From assembly GCA_027019605.1 (NCBI GenBank), contig JALUWJ010000127.1:1-58325 (forward strand): a stretch of 58,325 bases of DNA. Direction: 5' to 3'. This DNA comes from Henriciella sp. GTDB lineage: Bacteria; Pseudomonadota; Alphaproteobacteria; Caulobacterales; Hyphomonadaceae. Positions 8,671-18,398 of this stretch are shown here, one piece after another (position 1 is the stretch's first letter; every line of letters starts with the position of its first letter). A program made the translations under genes and the position numbers. The notes beneath the pieces are model-generated. The model worked only from the letters and a program-made list of their open reading frames with translations. It was not told the origin of the DNA and did not search any database.

Positions 8671-9949
8671 TCCGGAAACGGAGGCCAGCGAACAACAGGT
8701 TCGCCCCGCCGAATTTGCGCTCTTAATTGGCCTCTTGCTGATTTTCAGCGAAGGGATTTTGCCGCGGCTATTGTCCGGTGATGAATCGGCTGATGGATCG
8801 GCCTTGCTGCGTTATCTCTGGTTGCCGGTTTACGCGGTGACGTTTGCCGGGATCATTTGGAAAATTCGCGAGGTGGTGCAAACCTGTTTGAGACTGCCAT
8901 TCTTGATGGGCTTGCTGGCGGTTTGCGCGCTCTCATTCACTTGGTCAATTGATCCGGGGCTGACGCAAAGGCGGAGCCTCGCCATCATCATGACGACGGC
9001 TGCGGGCCTGTATGTCGGATCGCGCTACTCTTGGCGGACACTCTTACGCGCGATTGCGATCGCCTGGTTCATTGTCGCCGCGACGAGCTTCCTGACCGCA
9101 CTTGCCGTGCCTGCGTTTGGCCGCGATTTCGATGTTCATGGCGGCGCCTGGAAAGGGCTTTTCTACGAGAAAAACCAGCTCGGTGGTCACATGGCGCGGG
9201 CGGCTTTGTTTGGGGCCTTCCTACTCATCATGGATCGGCAATATCGCATGGTCTGGGCCGGGCTCACCGGGTTAAGCACACTGCTCGTTTTGCTGACCAC
9301 GTCCAAGACGGCTTTGCTGGGATTGCTGATCGCGATTGGCATTTTGGGCGCCGCAGCGGTCATGAAGCGCGGCATGGTGTTTGGTCTGGTAACGACTTGG
9401 TTTGCCGTCGTGGTCGGCGCGGTTGGCGTTGGTATTCTCGTTTTCGCGCCAGAGCTTGTTGTCGCAGTGCTCGGGCGAGACCTGACCCTGACCGGGCGGA
9501 CGGATATTTGGATGGCGCTCATGGATTTCATCTCTGAACGTCCACTCCTCGGATATGGCTATGGCGCGTTTTGGGATCCTGATAGCAATCCAGGCAACTG
9601 GGTGCGCGAGATCTTGGAATGGGAAGCGCCGACAGCCCATAATGGCTGGATTGAAGTCACCCTGGCGCTTGGCCTTGTCGGCCTAGCTTTCTTGGCGCTT
9701 GATTTTTTGATGACGATTTGGCGCGCGGCCTGCGCCTCGATCAATACATGGACCGGCGTGTTCGCTTTGGCCTTCTGCGCCCAATTCTTCCTGTTCAGCT
9801 TGTCAGAGAGTGCGTCGCTTCAACAAAACTCGATTGCTTGGCTAATATATGTCGCGCTTGCGGCGAAGCTTGCCCGCCGACCGAAAGGCCTGATCCTGAT
9901 TAAGCCGGCTCAACCGCGTCCACCGGCGCAGAGGATGGCTCAGGCTTAG
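8639..9949 (+). CDS. Wzy/O-antigen polymerase-like membrane protein (HfsC-like)
   Basis: A 436-residue polytopic protein with roughly ten to twelve hydrophobic helices, of the O-antigen ligase/polymerase (Wzy_C) family. A conserved periplasmic loop at about 165-185 reads FDVHGGAWKGLFYEKNQLG. A later loop reads GYGYGAFWDPD with EAPTAHNGWIEV; the AHN motif is typical of the family. It would polymerise lipid-linked repeat units in the periplasm. It overlaps the upstream P-loop gene (translational coupling likely). Its 3' end overlaps the convergent glycosyltransferase gene by 50 bases. Confidence 0.87.
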   Translation: MHGSLTVSAPSPETEASEQQVRPAEFALLIGLLLIFSEGILPRLLSGDESADGSALLRYLWLPVYAVTFAGIIWKIREVVQTCLRLPFLMGLLAVCALSFTWSIDPGLTQRRSLAIIMTTAAGLYVGSRYSWRTLLRAIAIAWFIVAATSFLTALAVPAFGRDFDVHGGAWKGLFYEKNQLGGHMARAALFGAFLLIMDRQYRMVWAGLTGLSTLLVLLTTSKTALLGLLIAIGILGAAAVMKRGMVFGLVTTWFAVVVGAVGVGILVFAPELVVAVLGRDLTLTGRTDIWMALMDFISERPLLGYGYGAFWDPDSNPGNWVREILEWEAPTAHNGWIEVTLALGLVGLAFLALDFLMTIWRAACASINTWTGVFALAFCAQFFLFSLSESASLQQNSIAWLIYVALAAKLARRPKGLILIKPAQPRPPAQRMAQA

Positions 9950-10874
9950 CCTGTTTGGCTTTCAGGGCCGCGGCGCCATAGAACTTAAAATCGATCCACC
10001 ACAAAAGTTTCGCGATGCCACGTACGGCGCGATCAAGCTGGAACGCGCGTCCAGGGTGACGGACCAAGCTCAGACCGAGCCATTGGATCCCATGAAACGC
10101 GGTCTTACCCGCACCGACCAACATCCACAGAGCAATCAGATCGATGCGCATCCGCGGGCCGCGGCGCGCAAACGTTATAGGTGCTTGGCCATAGGCAAAG
10201 GCCCGACGCAGCGTATAGCGAAGGGCGACGCGCTCCGGCAAAGGATGCTCCCAAACTGGCGCTTCTGCAGCCCACGCAAACTTTCCATTCGAGCGACGCA
10301 CGCGCGCGAACAGAAGGTCATCCTCGCCGCCAATCTCGTTCATGTCTGTATCGAACCAGGGGGCGCCGCCGTGGATTTGGGAGAAGTCCACTAAAGCATT
10401 GCCGCTGCCATAGGCTTCGCTGATATATCCCGATGCGTGATCCGGTTCGCGGGCGAAGAATTGCTCAAAGTAAGCCTGATGCCGTCTTTGACCTTCTGGA
10501 AGCGCCGTATTCACCGGCCCAAATGTGACCGCTGCTGGATACTGCTCATAATTGGCGAGCAAGTTTTCGAGCCATTCAGGCGGCGCGGTTTGATCATCGT
10601 CCAGGAAGGCAACAAGGTCGGTATCGACATTTGCCATCGCCGTGTTCCGCGCATTCGCAACGCCAGGCGCTGGTTCGTGGAAAGCCAGCAGAGTGATGTT
10701 GTTGGGGCATTCACGGGCCAAGTCGGCGATCGCATCAGAGGCTGTCGCGAGCGGCGTATTGTCGACGATGATCAGCCGGAAGCCATGTTCGACATAGGAC
10801 TGCTGGAACAGGCTGCGCACGGCAGCTTTCAAGCCCTCTGGCCGATTGAAAGTTGGGATGACGACGCTGATCAT
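9900..10874 (-). CDS. Family 2 glycosyltransferase (HfsG-like position)
   Basis: A 324-residue GT-A fold glycosyltransferase. The start MISVVIPTFNRPEGLKAAV is the nucleotide-sugar-binding strand. LVAFLDDDQTAPPEWLENLL carries the DxD metal site, and EIGGEDDLLFARVR is the catalytic-base region. The C-terminal 100 residues contain a hydrophobic stretch (LIALWMLVGAGKTAFHGIQW) that may attach it to the inner membrane. It would transfer a sugar to the lipid-linked repeat unit. It is the last gene of a three-gene minus-strand operon, with an ATGA overlap with the upstream gene. Its substrate cannot be read from the sequence. Confidence 0.87.
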   Translation of the reverse strand: MISVVIPTFNRPEGLKAAVRSLFQQSYVEHGFRLIIVDNTPLATASDAIADLARECPNNITLLAFHEPAPGVANARNTAMANVDTDLVAFLDDDQTAPPEWLENLLANYEQYPAAVTFGPVNTALPEGQRRHQAYFEQFFAREPDHASGYISEAYGSGNALVDFSQIHGGAPWFDTDMNEIGGEDDLLFARVRRSNGKFAWAAEAPVWEHPLPERVALRYTLRRAFAYGQAPITFARRGPRMRIDLIALWMLVGAGKTAFHGIQWLGLSLVRHPGRAFQLDRAVRGIAKLLWWIDFKFYGAAALKAKQAKPEPSSAPVDAVEPA

Positions 10875-11875
10875 AGACGCGCTCCGTACACAGAGGCGCG
10901 ATAGAGTTTTAATCCAAAAAGGCGAGCCTTGATCGGCACAGATCGCATTTTGGCGAGCTTGAGCGCTGCCGACTGAATGACCGGGCGACCTGGCAGTGGT
11001 CGCAAAACCTGCGCCATGCGATATAGCGGTGTGGCCGACATGGTCTCAGGATGGCGTTCAACCAAGCGCGCAAAATTGTCCGCGGATCCCGCATATTTTT
11101 CGATCAGCTTTGGATCAGAATCGAGGCCAAGATGGGTAGCGGTATTGTCGATATGAATGACAGGATAGTCACTCGCGACCCGCAAGCCCCAATCAACGTC
11201 TTCCCAACCCCACCCAACAAAGCCGGGATCAAATCGAACCGCCTCGAGGATCTGCTTGTGTACCAGGATGTTCGAAGTGAACACATAGCGCCCCGGGGAT
11301 TCGCTCCTCACCTCTGCTGAGACGCATTCTGAGGCAGATGATTGGGCCGCATGCAGCCGCGTTTCGTCTGTCGGGAGGATGTTCTTCAAGCTGAAACCGC
11401 CTGCGATCAGCGATGGCTCTGTATGCGTTTCAATCGCAGCGAGATAGTCCGACAAGAAGCTATCATCGTCAGGCTGCATATCGGCATCGAGGAATAGGAC
11501 CCAATCTGACTCTGCGAGGTCTTTCAGGCGATTGCGGGCCTGACTGCGTCCGACATTTTTTGGCGCGCTGATCAGGCGCGCCGGCCCAGGGAAGCGCATG
11601 GTGTGGCGGACGAGCTGACTGGTCAGATCGGAATCGAGCGAGCCATCATCGAAGACAAGCAGCGTGCAGAGGTCAGCGCCGGGCAGACGCGCCAGACTGC
11701 AGAGCAAAGCATCGGCGCTATCTTTCCAGGTCGGCACGCAAATCGTGATCCGCGCTTCACCCGATTTTGCATTGGTGAAGACATCTTCCCCGAGATCTGT
11801 TGTCCCAACAGGCAGATGCTTCTGAACCAGGTCAGAGGCGGATTCTTCGAATGGTGTGTCCCAACCTGTCATCAT
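10871..11875 (-). CDS. Family 2 glycosyltransferase
   Basis: A 334-residue GT-A glycosyltransferase with an unusual N-terminal extension of about 40 residues before the fold begins at ARITICVPTWKDSADALL. The DxD motif is in WVLFLDADMQPDDDSF, and the acceptor-side motif in FDPGFVGWGWEDVDWGLRV. The GWGWEDVD form is common in GT2 enzymes that act on polysaccharide repeat units. It is the middle gene of the operon, with a one-base overlap with the initiating transferase upstream and a 4-base overlap downstream. Cytoplasmic face of the inner membrane is expected. Substrate unknown. Confidence 0.86.
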   Translation of the reverse strand: MMTGWDTPFEESASDLVQKHLPVGTTDLGEDVFTNAKSGEARITICVPTWKDSADALLCSLARLPGADLCTLLVFDDGSLDSDLTSQLVRHTMRFPGPARLISAPKNVGRSQARNRLKDLAESDWVLFLDADMQPDDDSFLSDYLAAIETHTEPSLIAGGFSLKNILPTDETRLHAAQSSASECVSAEVRSESPGRYVFTSNILVHKQILEAVRFDPGFVGWGWEDVDWGLRVASDYPVIHIDNTATHLGLDSDPKLIEKYAGSADNFARLVERHPETMSATPLYRMAQVLRPLPGRPVIQSAALKLAKMRSVPIKARLFGLKLYRASVYGARL

Positions 11876-13410
11876 CAGCGCAGCTTATTTGCATCGCCGA
11901 ACAAGCGGGGAAGGGTCATCAACATGATATAGAAATCAAACCAGAACGAAGACCGGTTGACGTATTCCATGTCGAGGCGGACGCGCTCGCGCATCAATTC
12001 TTTTGTGTGCACGGGGCCGCGCGATCCGTTGATTTGCGCCCATCCTGTGATCCCGGGTTTGACCCGGTGGCGGTGGGCATAATCGCCAACAATGTTCTGA
12101 ACCGATTGTTCTTCAGTGGTCATGCCAACAGCATGCGGGCGCGGGCCGACAATCGACATCTCGCCTTTGAGAACATTCACCAATTGCGGCAATTCATCGA
12201 TCGAAGTCTGGCGAATGAAGCGTCCGATGCGGGTGATGCGGGGATCATCAGCGACAGTTTGCTGAGAAATGCGTTCAGCCGCCTTCGGGTCGTGGCGCAT
12301 TGAGCGAAACTTCCAGACCTTGATGATTTGATTGTTAAAGCCATGCCGGTTTTGACGGAACAGCACCGGACCTTTGCTCTCCAATTTGATCGCAACCGCG
12401 AGCAGCATCAAGATCGGCATGAAGGCGATCAGCATTGCGCTGGCAAAGCAGACATCAAAAATACGCTTAGAAACTGCCCGGCGCGCATCATGCGGACTGC
12501 CGGACACGTAAGCGGCGGGAGAGTGCGCAATCCTTGCCAGGCTTTCCGTTTCCGGATCGAAGCCTTCAAGATCGAGCAACAGAACGACGCGCTGCGGAAG
12601 AATGCGCAAACGATCAACAAGGTCTTTGACGCGATGGCGCGCATCCGACGTCACAGTGACAACAATGCGATCGATCTCGGGCAACCGGTCCCAGGCCAGC
12701 AAATCGTCCAATCTGCCCAATAGGGGCGCGCCGCCCATGGAACGCGGTGCACGCGCCAAGCGATCATCAAAGATCCCAACGATATTGAGCTCGCGGTTTT
12801 TGGCGTTGCGCTCAATCATCCGGCGCGCATTCGGGGTCGCGCCGACAATCACAACATTCTCACCGATCCAACCCGCCCGGGTCATTTGACGCCCCAGTAC
12901 GAGGAAAATGATATGGCTTGATGTCACTGTCACCCAAGTCGTGAAGATCGCAATCGACGCCCAGTGGACGAGCTCGGTTGGGTACAGCCACCCGGTCAAG
13001 AATGCGAGGCCAGTGAGGGGCACCCCGGATCCGTAGGCGGTCGCCACCAGGTGATCCATGATCCCTCGGTTGAGGCGAAGTTCGTAGGCCGAAACCGTTC
13101 TCAGACCCCAAGTCGATACGACGGGGATCAAAATGAATGGTAGAATCTGGGACACTGTTGCAGAAAGCAACCCGACGCCAGACACCATCAGGAAATATGC
13201 AACAATCAGGGATGCGATCGCCAGGTCGAACCATCTGTGCGCAACCCGCATCCCAGATACTCGGAATGGAATTCGACGAGACGGCAAGCGTGCAGCGGCG
13301 ACGTCTACTGTATCATTTGCGGGGGATTCGAGCGAGCTTGACGCAGCTTCAGCCTGAGTTCCACGCGGCGGATCCAGTGTTTGCAGTTTGCGTGTCATGC
13401 TCGTTGGCAT
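11875..13410 (-). CDS. Initiating undecaprenyl-phosphate sugar-phosphate transferase (WcaJ/HfsE type)
   Basis: A 511-residue polyisoprenyl-phosphate hexose-1-phosphate transferase that starts repeat-unit synthesis on undecaprenyl phosphate. The N-terminal part has four to five membrane helices at about 60-185, followed by a nucleotide-binding-like region ([17 protein letters not shown]). The catalytic Bac_transf domain begins near 310 ([16 protein letters not shown]). It contains [38 protein letters not shown] and [10 protein letters not shown]. It is the first gene of the operon. An alternative ATG lies at 13398. Length and layout match full-length WbaP/WcaJ enzymes. Confidence 0.93.
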   Translation of the reverse strand: MPTSMTRKLQTLDPPRGTQAEAASSSLESPANDTVDVAAARLPSRRIPFRVSGMRVAHRWFDLAIASLIVAYFLMVSGVGLLSATVSQILPFILIPVVSTWGLRTVSAYELRLNRGIMDHLVATAYGSGVPLTGLAFLTGWLYPTELVHWASIAIFTTWVTVTSSHIIFLVLGRQMTRAGWIGENVVIVGATPNARRMIERNAKNRELNIVGIFDDRLARAPRSMGGAPLLGRLDDLLAWDRLPEIDRIVVTVTSDARHRVKDLVDRLRILPQRVVLLLDLEGFDPETESLARIAHSPAAYVSGSPHDARRAVSKRIFDVCFASAMLIAFMPILMLLAVAIKLESKGPVLFRQNRHGFNNQIIKVWKFRSMRHDPKAAERISQQTVADDPRITRIGRFIRQTSIDELPQLVNVLKGEMSIVGPRPHAVGMTTEEQSVQNIVGDYAHRHRVKPGITGWAQINGSRGPVHTKELMRERVRLDMEYVNRSSFWFDFYIMLMTLPRLFGDANKLR

Positions 13411-13413
13411 CGT

Positions 13414-13464
13414 TTAACCTCGTGCGCTTAACCCTCATCTTGCACATCAAGATCAAGATTAACC
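13414..13464. repeat. Three TTAACC hexamers upstream of the initiating transferase
   Basis: TTAACC occurs at 13414-13419, 13428-13433 and 13459-13464, in the 5' region of the minus-strand operon. The first two are 14 bases apart start to start. They resemble half-sites of the cell-cycle regulator CtrA, but the spacing does not match the full consensus (TTAA-N7-TTAA). Confidence 0.3.
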
Positions 13465-13540
13465 TTCGCCCCTTTGGTAAATTTGATGCAATTCCAGGGC
13501 CGTGAAGCAACTGGACCGGAAATGCGACTGCGATTGTTTA

Positions 13541-14635
13541 CTAAAGTTTGTCTTTAACCCACTCGCGGGTCAGGAACCCATCGATGACATCACAGACCAA
13601 TCCGATCTCCGTTAGCGCGCTAATATAGCGGTCTGGATCGACTAGGGGTTTCCAAACTGAGCCCGCTTCGAACTGGTCATCAGCTTCCAGAGCGAGGGTT
13701 AGATGGTCGTCCTCAAATACACCGCGAAGTTTCCCGCCTTTGAAATGACGCTCGAGCGCGATCAGGCGCTCCATGCGGTCGGGTGTGAGCAGGGCGCGCG
13801 CCTCAACCTGGTCGTCAGAATAGATGGTGAAGTTATCTTCGAGTTCCTTCGCCACAAGGTCGACTTTTTGCAGCGTTTTGTCGCCGAAAAAGCCTTTCCA
13901 CCAGCCTTGGCGCGCCATCAAGGTACGGCCGAGAAAGCGATCAGGGTACTGAATATGAAACAATAGGCCTTGGAACACGGTGACGGTTCGACGATTTTTG
14001 CCCGAGCCCCGCTCTTCGGTCAGCTTGCATTCAACCAGTGAGAAATGCGTGTCCGCTCGGTCGCCTTCGATCAGGTCTTCAAACTTTCGATTGTCATAGC
14101 TGGGGAGCAGTTTGACGTCTCGAAGCGTTTGAAATGCAGGGGTCGGAGGCAGGTCATCATCACCTGCGCCAAAAAGCGCCGCCGCCCCTTTGGCTTTTAG
14201 GGCTTGCGAGCTGATCCAGGACCCAGCTGATTTCCAGTCCGCGATCCCGCTGACATCGGGATGGAGGGTGTCATACTTGAACCCGAATGACTCGGCCGCG
14301 GCGCCAACCACCAATTGCTTGGTTTCGGATTTAACCCGAAACAGCGGAATCCAGGCCGCAGCGCTGGCAATGCCGGTCACAGCGATTGCCGCGAAGATAA
14401 CGAACATGAGTCCAGATCCACGCGTCGCGTACAGAGCAATCAGCGCAAACGCACCGACAATTAACGCTGTCCAGAGCGTTCGATTGCGGGCTTTGGAGAT
14501 AATTGAACGGCGCTCAGATTCGCGCGCGGCAAGCGCCGGTTCCAGAACATCGGTCCAAACCTTCATGGCATTTTTGAATTCTGGACGCTGTGATACCAAC
14601 GCCTGGAAAATAGCGTCTGTGATCCCGCTCGCCAT
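13541..14635 (-). CDS. DUF3137 domain-containing membrane protein
   Basis: A 364-residue protein of the DUF3137 family, of unknown function. Two adjacent membrane helices lie at about 52-70 (TLWTALIVGAFALIALYA) and 75-98 (LMFVIFAAIAVTGIASAAAW). A long soluble domain follows, with the family-like segment FSLVECKLTEERGSGKNR and VFQGLLFHIQYP. A late segment IYSDDQVEARALLTPDRMERL is also typical. It lies 12 bases downstream of a MarR-type gene on the same strand, so the two are probably one operon. No catalytic residues can be named. Confidence 0.82.
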   Translation of the reverse strand: MASGITDAIFQALVSQRPEFKNAMKVWTDVLEPALAARESERRSIISKARNRTLWTALIVGAFALIALYATRGSGLMFVIFAAIAVTGIASAAAWIPLFRVKSETKQLVVGAAAESFGFKYDTLHPDVSGIADWKSAGSWISSQALKAKGAAALFGAGDDDLPPTPAFQTLRDVKLLPSYDNRKFEDLIEGDRADTHFSLVECKLTEERGSGKNRRTVTVFQGLLFHIQYPDRFLGRTLMARQGWWKGFFGDKTLQKVDLVAKELEDNFTIYSDDQVEARALLTPDRMERLIALERHFKGGKLRGVFEDDHLTLALEADDQFEAGSVWKPLVDPDRYISALTEIGLVCDVIDGFLTREWVKDKL

Positions 14636-14647
14636 AGGCGCCCCCCT

Positions 14648-15118
14648 TTACTCGTCTTCACCCCAAAGCGGTTTGTCCGGTGAGACCACCGCGGATAAGC
14701 GTGAGAGCAGCCGGTGCAATGTCTCCGCTTCTTCTTCACTAATCGCATCGAGCAATTCGCGCTCGCTATCGATGGCGCGTGGGATAACCGCTGCATAGAT
14801 CGCGCGGCCTTCATCGGTGAGGCGCATCGGTGCGCGGCGACGGTCATCAGAGTCGATGCTGCGAACCAAGATTCCGCGCTCTATCAGGCTCGCGGCGGCG
14901 CGGCTGACAGTCGGTTTGTCCATGAACGTGCGCTGCGCGACCTCGGTGCTGGTCAGGCCTTCGCGCTCTCCCAGAACTGCGATGATGCGCCATTGCCAGA
15001 CCGAGAGCTCGAACTCTTGTTCATAGATTTTCGCAATTTTGCTCGAAATCGCATTCGAGAGTACGGACAGTCGATAGGGCAAGAACCCGTCGAGACTTAG
15101 GGCAGGATTGTCGCTCAT
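14648..15118 (-). CDS. MarR family transcriptional regulator
   Basis: A 156-residue winged-helix regulator. The dimerisation helices flank the DNA-binding region, and the recognition helix is in LTSTEVAQRTFMDKPTVSRA. The wing follows in IDSDDRRRAPMRLTDEGRAIY, the hallmark DDRR motif of MarR proteins. Such regulators usually repress neighbouring genes and respond to small phenolic ligands or oxidants. It is transcribed divergently from the AraC-type gene over a 266-base gap and is followed by the DUF3137 gene. I could not identify a convincing palindromic operator. Confidence 0.9.
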   Translation of the reverse strand: MSDNPALSLDGFLPYRLSVLSNAISSKIAKIYEQEFELSVWQWRIIAVLGEREGLTSTEVAQRTFMDKPTVSRAAASLIERGILVRSIDSDDRRRAPMRLTDEGRAIYAAVIPRAIDSERELLDAISEEEAETLHRLLSRLSAVVSPDKPLWGEDE

Positions 15119-15384
15119 TCATGCTTCCTCTTCTCGCTCGCTCTATCACGTAATCCTTACTAGCATAATATTTTGGGTAAATTTCTGCGCCTGAGCTCAA
15201 ATGCTATTCTCAGAGTGTACAAGTGTGTTTTGAGACGTCAGGATAACGACAAGGGCTCAAACCGATGCCAAAAGATCTCGATAGAGTTGTTGTGGCGCTT
15301 TCGAAGTGAGCCACAGAGATAAGGCAAACTAGTCGTAAGGTGTCACACAAGAGAACGCCGCGCACGACTGGGGATGGGGACAAC

Positions 15385-16446
15385 GTGACAGATTTTGATC
15401 TTGCCAGCCATTCAGACCATGAGCTCCGTTATGATATCGCGGCAGAGGCCGTTGAGATGTGTGCCGACGAATATGTGGCCATTTCATCGGAAGCGTGGGC
15501 GACAACACCTTTAAGCTCGGATGATGGACCGTTCAGTCTCAATGCCCAATGCTGGCAGGCTGGACCTTGCATGTTGTCTGAGATGACGGTGGGGCCTTAT
15601 GCGTTTGAGATCCAGCCTGTGCATCTCGACAATGAAGGTCCGGTACTGGTGTTTGAGAAGGTCTTGTCAGGCTTTGAATATGGCGAACGCGGCGGGGGAG
15701 ACATCTATTACGGGCCAGGACCGATCTATCTGCACGGTCATAAGCAGCTCGGCCGATCGATTGGCACGCGGGTCACTGTGCAGGAATTTTATGTCTTGCG
15801 GTCCATGATCGGCCTATCATCAGACCAACCGGCGCCGAATAAGCTGATCTATCCGACATCACTGATTGGGCGGATCGTTCATGCCGAGTGGGAATCTGTC
15901 TTCAACGCCGTGACCAAAGGGCAGAGCAAAGTCACCGCGCAGACCTTCGAACGTCTCGCAGCCGCGCTCAAAATCGCGCTCGGCGTCAATCCCCAACGCG
16001 AAGATATACGCACGCAGTCCCGCGAGCTCTTATTCCGCCAGATCCAACGGTTCGTTGTCGAAAATCTGGACTCGCCAGACCTGTCTGTCGAGCTGATCCT
16101 CCGGGAGCATGGCGTTTCCCGAGCGTCGCTGTATCGCATGTTCGAGACCTATGGCGGGATCAGAACCTATGTCACGAATTTACGCGCCTCAAAGGCGATG
16201 ATGGATATTTGGCAAAACGAGGCGCAGCGCGGGATCGTCCGATCAATGCAGGCGCGATGGGGCTTTTCGTCTGGCAATGACTTCAATCGCACGGTGCGCC
16301 GCCTGTTTGGCAACACACCGAAGCGATTGATTTCTGGTCCCATGGCGAGTGGTGATGAGATCGACCAGTCGCTTGGCTTTGCGCGTGATTTTGTCGATCA
16401 ACGCTGGAACAGCGCCAGCGGCATGCCTGCGAGTGCCGCCGCTTAG
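15385..16446 (+). CDS. AraC family transcriptional regulator
   Basis: A 353-residue regulator (368 if an upstream GTG at 15340 is used). The N-terminal two thirds look like the AraC_binding_2 ligand domain (FEKVLSGFEYGERGGG region). The C-terminal HTH_18 domain spans about 240-330, with LSVELILREHGVSRASLYRMF as first HTH and IVRSMQARWGFSSGNDFNRT leading into the second. FGNTPKRL closes the domain. The GTG at 15385 is preferred because GGGGATGGGGAC precedes it. It ends in a 4-base convergent overlap with hslO. Ligand and targets are unknown. Confidence 0.87.
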   Translation: MTDFDLASHSDHELRYDIAAEAVEMCADEYVAISSEAWATTPLSSDDGPFSLNAQCWQAGPCMLSEMTVGPYAFEIQPVHLDNEGPVLVFEKVLSGFEYGERGGGDIYYGPGPIYLHGHKQLGRSIGTRVTVQEFYVLRSMIGLSSDQPAPNKLIYPTSLIGRIVHAEWESVFNAVTKGQSKVTAQTFERLAAALKIALGVNPQREDIRTQSRELLFRQIQRFVVENLDSPDLSVELILREHGVSRASLYRMFETYGGIRTYVTNLRASKAMMDIWQNEAQRGIVRSMQARWGFSSGNDFNRTVRRLFGNTPKRLISGPMASGDEIDQSLGFARDFVDQRWNSASGMPASAAA

Positions 16447-17366
16447 TTCGCGGCGCTCGTCACCTCATCAATCGGAATAATGTATTCGCGCGAGCAGAAC
16501 TGACAGTCCACTTTCAATGTGCCGTCTGGCTCAACCATATCGCGCAAGCTCTCGTCCGCCATGCCTTGCAGCGTGCCGACAAGGCGCTCGCGATTGCAGG
16601 TGCAAACATCGTCCAAGACTTGCGCATCGCTGTCCATGGCGACGCCGCCTTCATGGAACAGGCGGTAAATCAAGTCAGAGGCCGGAAGCGCCGGATTGGT
16701 TAGTTCCTCAGTTGTCAGGGTAGAGAACAGAGCTTCAGCTTCGCGCCAACCGTCTTCGGTGTCGCCGCGTGCATCATCACCGGCAATCTTTTGGATCATC
16801 ATTCCGCCAGCGCGCCAGGTGCCCGCCGCATCCTTATGAACCGAAAGGCGCAGTTTGGTTTCAACCTGCTCAGAGCGATAGAAATAGTCCTCTGCGCACT
16901 GGGCCAGCGACCCTTTGGCAAGCGGGACAATGCCCTGATAGGGCTTCAGATCGGTGTTCTCATAGACAATGATCAGGCCAAGCCGACCGGTCGCGCCAAA
17001 CAATTGCGGCATATGCGGCTTGTCGCCTTTATTGACCTTGTTCAGCCAGGCCCAACGCTCAGGCTCATGACGCGCATAGCCGCGCAGACCGCCAGACTTG
17101 GTATATTCGCCAACCAGCATGGAGACCGGCCCATCGCCTTCGGCTTGGGCAAGGACTTTGCCTTCAAACTTCATCCCGGAGCCAACCAAAGCCGATAGCA
17201 TCACCGCTTCGCCGAGGATTTCGGCCAGGTGATCGGGATAGGCATGGCGTTTCAGGATCGGAGAGATCGTGCCTTCAGAAAGGCGAATGATTCGGCCGCG
17301 CACGGGCAAGCCTTGCGGGCTAAAGCCAGCAACAAAATCATCCATTGGGATATTTGTCTGCGTCAT
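16443..17366 (-). CDS. hslO: Redox-regulated chaperone Hsp33
   Basis: A 307-residue Hsp33, a holdase activated when oxidants release zinc from its C-terminal cysteines. The N-terminal chaperone domain includes AEILGEAVMLSALVGSGMKFEG and LVGEYTKSGGLRGYAR. The zinc centre is intact: CTC in the segment DDVCTCNRERLVG, and CQFC 32 residues on. The ATG at 17366 with GGAGAG upstream is preferred over an in-frame start at 17465. It fits with rpoH and clpB as part of the stress equipment, although it is unlinked in transcription. Confidence 0.95.
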   Translation of the reverse strand: MTQTNIPMDDFVAGFSPQGLPVRGRIIRLSEGTISPILKRHAYPDHLAEILGEAVMLSALVGSGMKFEGKVLAQAEGDGPVSMLVGEYTKSGGLRGYARHEPERWAWLNKVNKGDKPHMPQLFGATGRLGLIIVYENTDLKPYQGIVPLAKGSLAQCAEDYFYRSEQVETKLRLSVHKDAAGTWRAGGMMIQKIAGDDARGDTEDGWREAEALFSTLTTEELTNPALPASDLIYRLFHEGGVAMDSDAQVLDDVCTCNRERLVGTLQGMADESLRDMVEPDGTLKVDCQFCSREYIIPIDEVTSAAN

Positions 17367-17477
17367 CACGCTCTCCATAGAAACGAACGCCGCCATGTGG
17401 CAAGCCTGTGCATATCTTACAAGGTTTCCGCGGCAGCAGGGCTCGCCAGAGCGTAAAACGCACACTAGCTAGGCGGC

Positions 17478-18350
17478 ATGACTGCACCCGACCGAGTAGA
17501 TTCGTTTTCTTCGCAACGCCTGACCCTTTCTTATGCAGAGTGGGGAGATCCGTCTGCCCCGCCGCTTGTCTTGGTTCATGGCGGGCGTGATCAAATGCGC
17601 AGCTGGGACGGTGTCGCGGCGCGCTTGGCCAAAACCTACCGCGTCATTGCGTTTGATCTGCGCGGCCACGGACAGAGCGATTGGGTTAGCGATGGCGATT
17701 ATGGCGTCATGGATCATGTCTTCGATCTGACCAGCTTGGTCGACATGCTTGACCTCGAGCGTTTCACACTGCTTGGCCATTCTCTGGGCGGGAACATCAC
17801 GCTGCGCTTTGCTGGGCTGTATCCGGACCGGATCGAGAAGCTTGTCGCGATCGAAGGGTTAGGGCCGTCGCCAAAAATGCTGGTGGAGCGCCAGTCGCAG
17901 CCTTTGACGGAGCGGCTCAGAGCCTGGATTGAGCAGCGGCGCTCGGTGTCGGATCGTGCGCCCCGCGTGATGAAGGATTTGGCCGAGGCGGAGGGACGTA
18001 TGAAGGCGGCATTCTCCCACCTGCCTGATGATCTGATCCATCATCTGACCAAAACCGGCATCAAAAAGAATTCAGACGGAACCGTAAGCTGGGCTTATGA
18101 TCCAGCCGGCATGGGTCGCTCACCAGCCGACATTTCGCATGATGATTTTGTTGAGCTCTGGACCAAGATCACGTGTCCAACCTGGCTCGTCTATGGCGTG
18201 GATAGTTGGGCCTCCAATCCAGCAGAGGATGGCCGCGCCCGTCATTTCCAAAACGCTGAAGTGACGCTGATCGAGAATGCAGGCCACTGGCTGCATCATG
18301 ATCAATTCGATGATTTCATGGACCAGCTCGACAGCTTCCTTGGCAGCTAA
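17478..18350 (+). CDS. Alpha/beta hydrolase
   Basis: A 290-residue alpha/beta-hydrolase-fold enzyme. The oxyanion motif is VLVHGGRDQMRSWDG. The nucleophile elbow is LLGHSLGGNIT (Ser at about 99). The catalytic His is in IENAGHWLHHDQ near the C-terminus, and an Asp upstream (VYGVDSWAS region) is the probable acid. FDLRGHGQSDW is typical of esterase and epoxide hydrolase-like members. There is no signal peptide. The substrate is unknown. It is followed by coaA at 48 bases on the same strand, so co-transcription is possible. Confidence 0.87.
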   Translation: MTAPDRVDSFSSQRLTLSYAEWGDPSAPPLVLVHGGRDQMRSWDGVAARLAKTYRVIAFDLRGHGQSDWVSDGDYGVMDHVFDLTSLVDMLDLERFTLLGHSLGGNITLRFAGLYPDRIEKLVAIEGLGPSPKMLVERQSQPLTERLRAWIEQRRSVSDRAPRVMKDLAEAEGRMKAAFSHLPDDLIHHLTKTGIKKNSDGTVSWAYDPAGMGRSPADISHDDFVELWTKITCPTWLVYGVDSWASNPAEDGRARHFQNAEVTLIENAGHWLHHDQFDDFMDQLDSFLGS

Positions 18351-18398
18351 GGTTTCGCATCTTAGAGACGAAGACGAACCTAACGCGCGGAGCGAGCT

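Noticed and set aside
13414-13464. A CtrA binding site upstream of the initiating sugar transferase
   Set aside because: TTAACC repeats exist, but the spacing between them does not fit TTAA-N7-TTAA; kept only as a low-confidence repeat.
15264-15308. A 14-codon open frame before the AraC-type gene as leader peptide
   Set aside because: An AAGGG-like site precedes it, but the length and lack of any linked attenuator give no real support.
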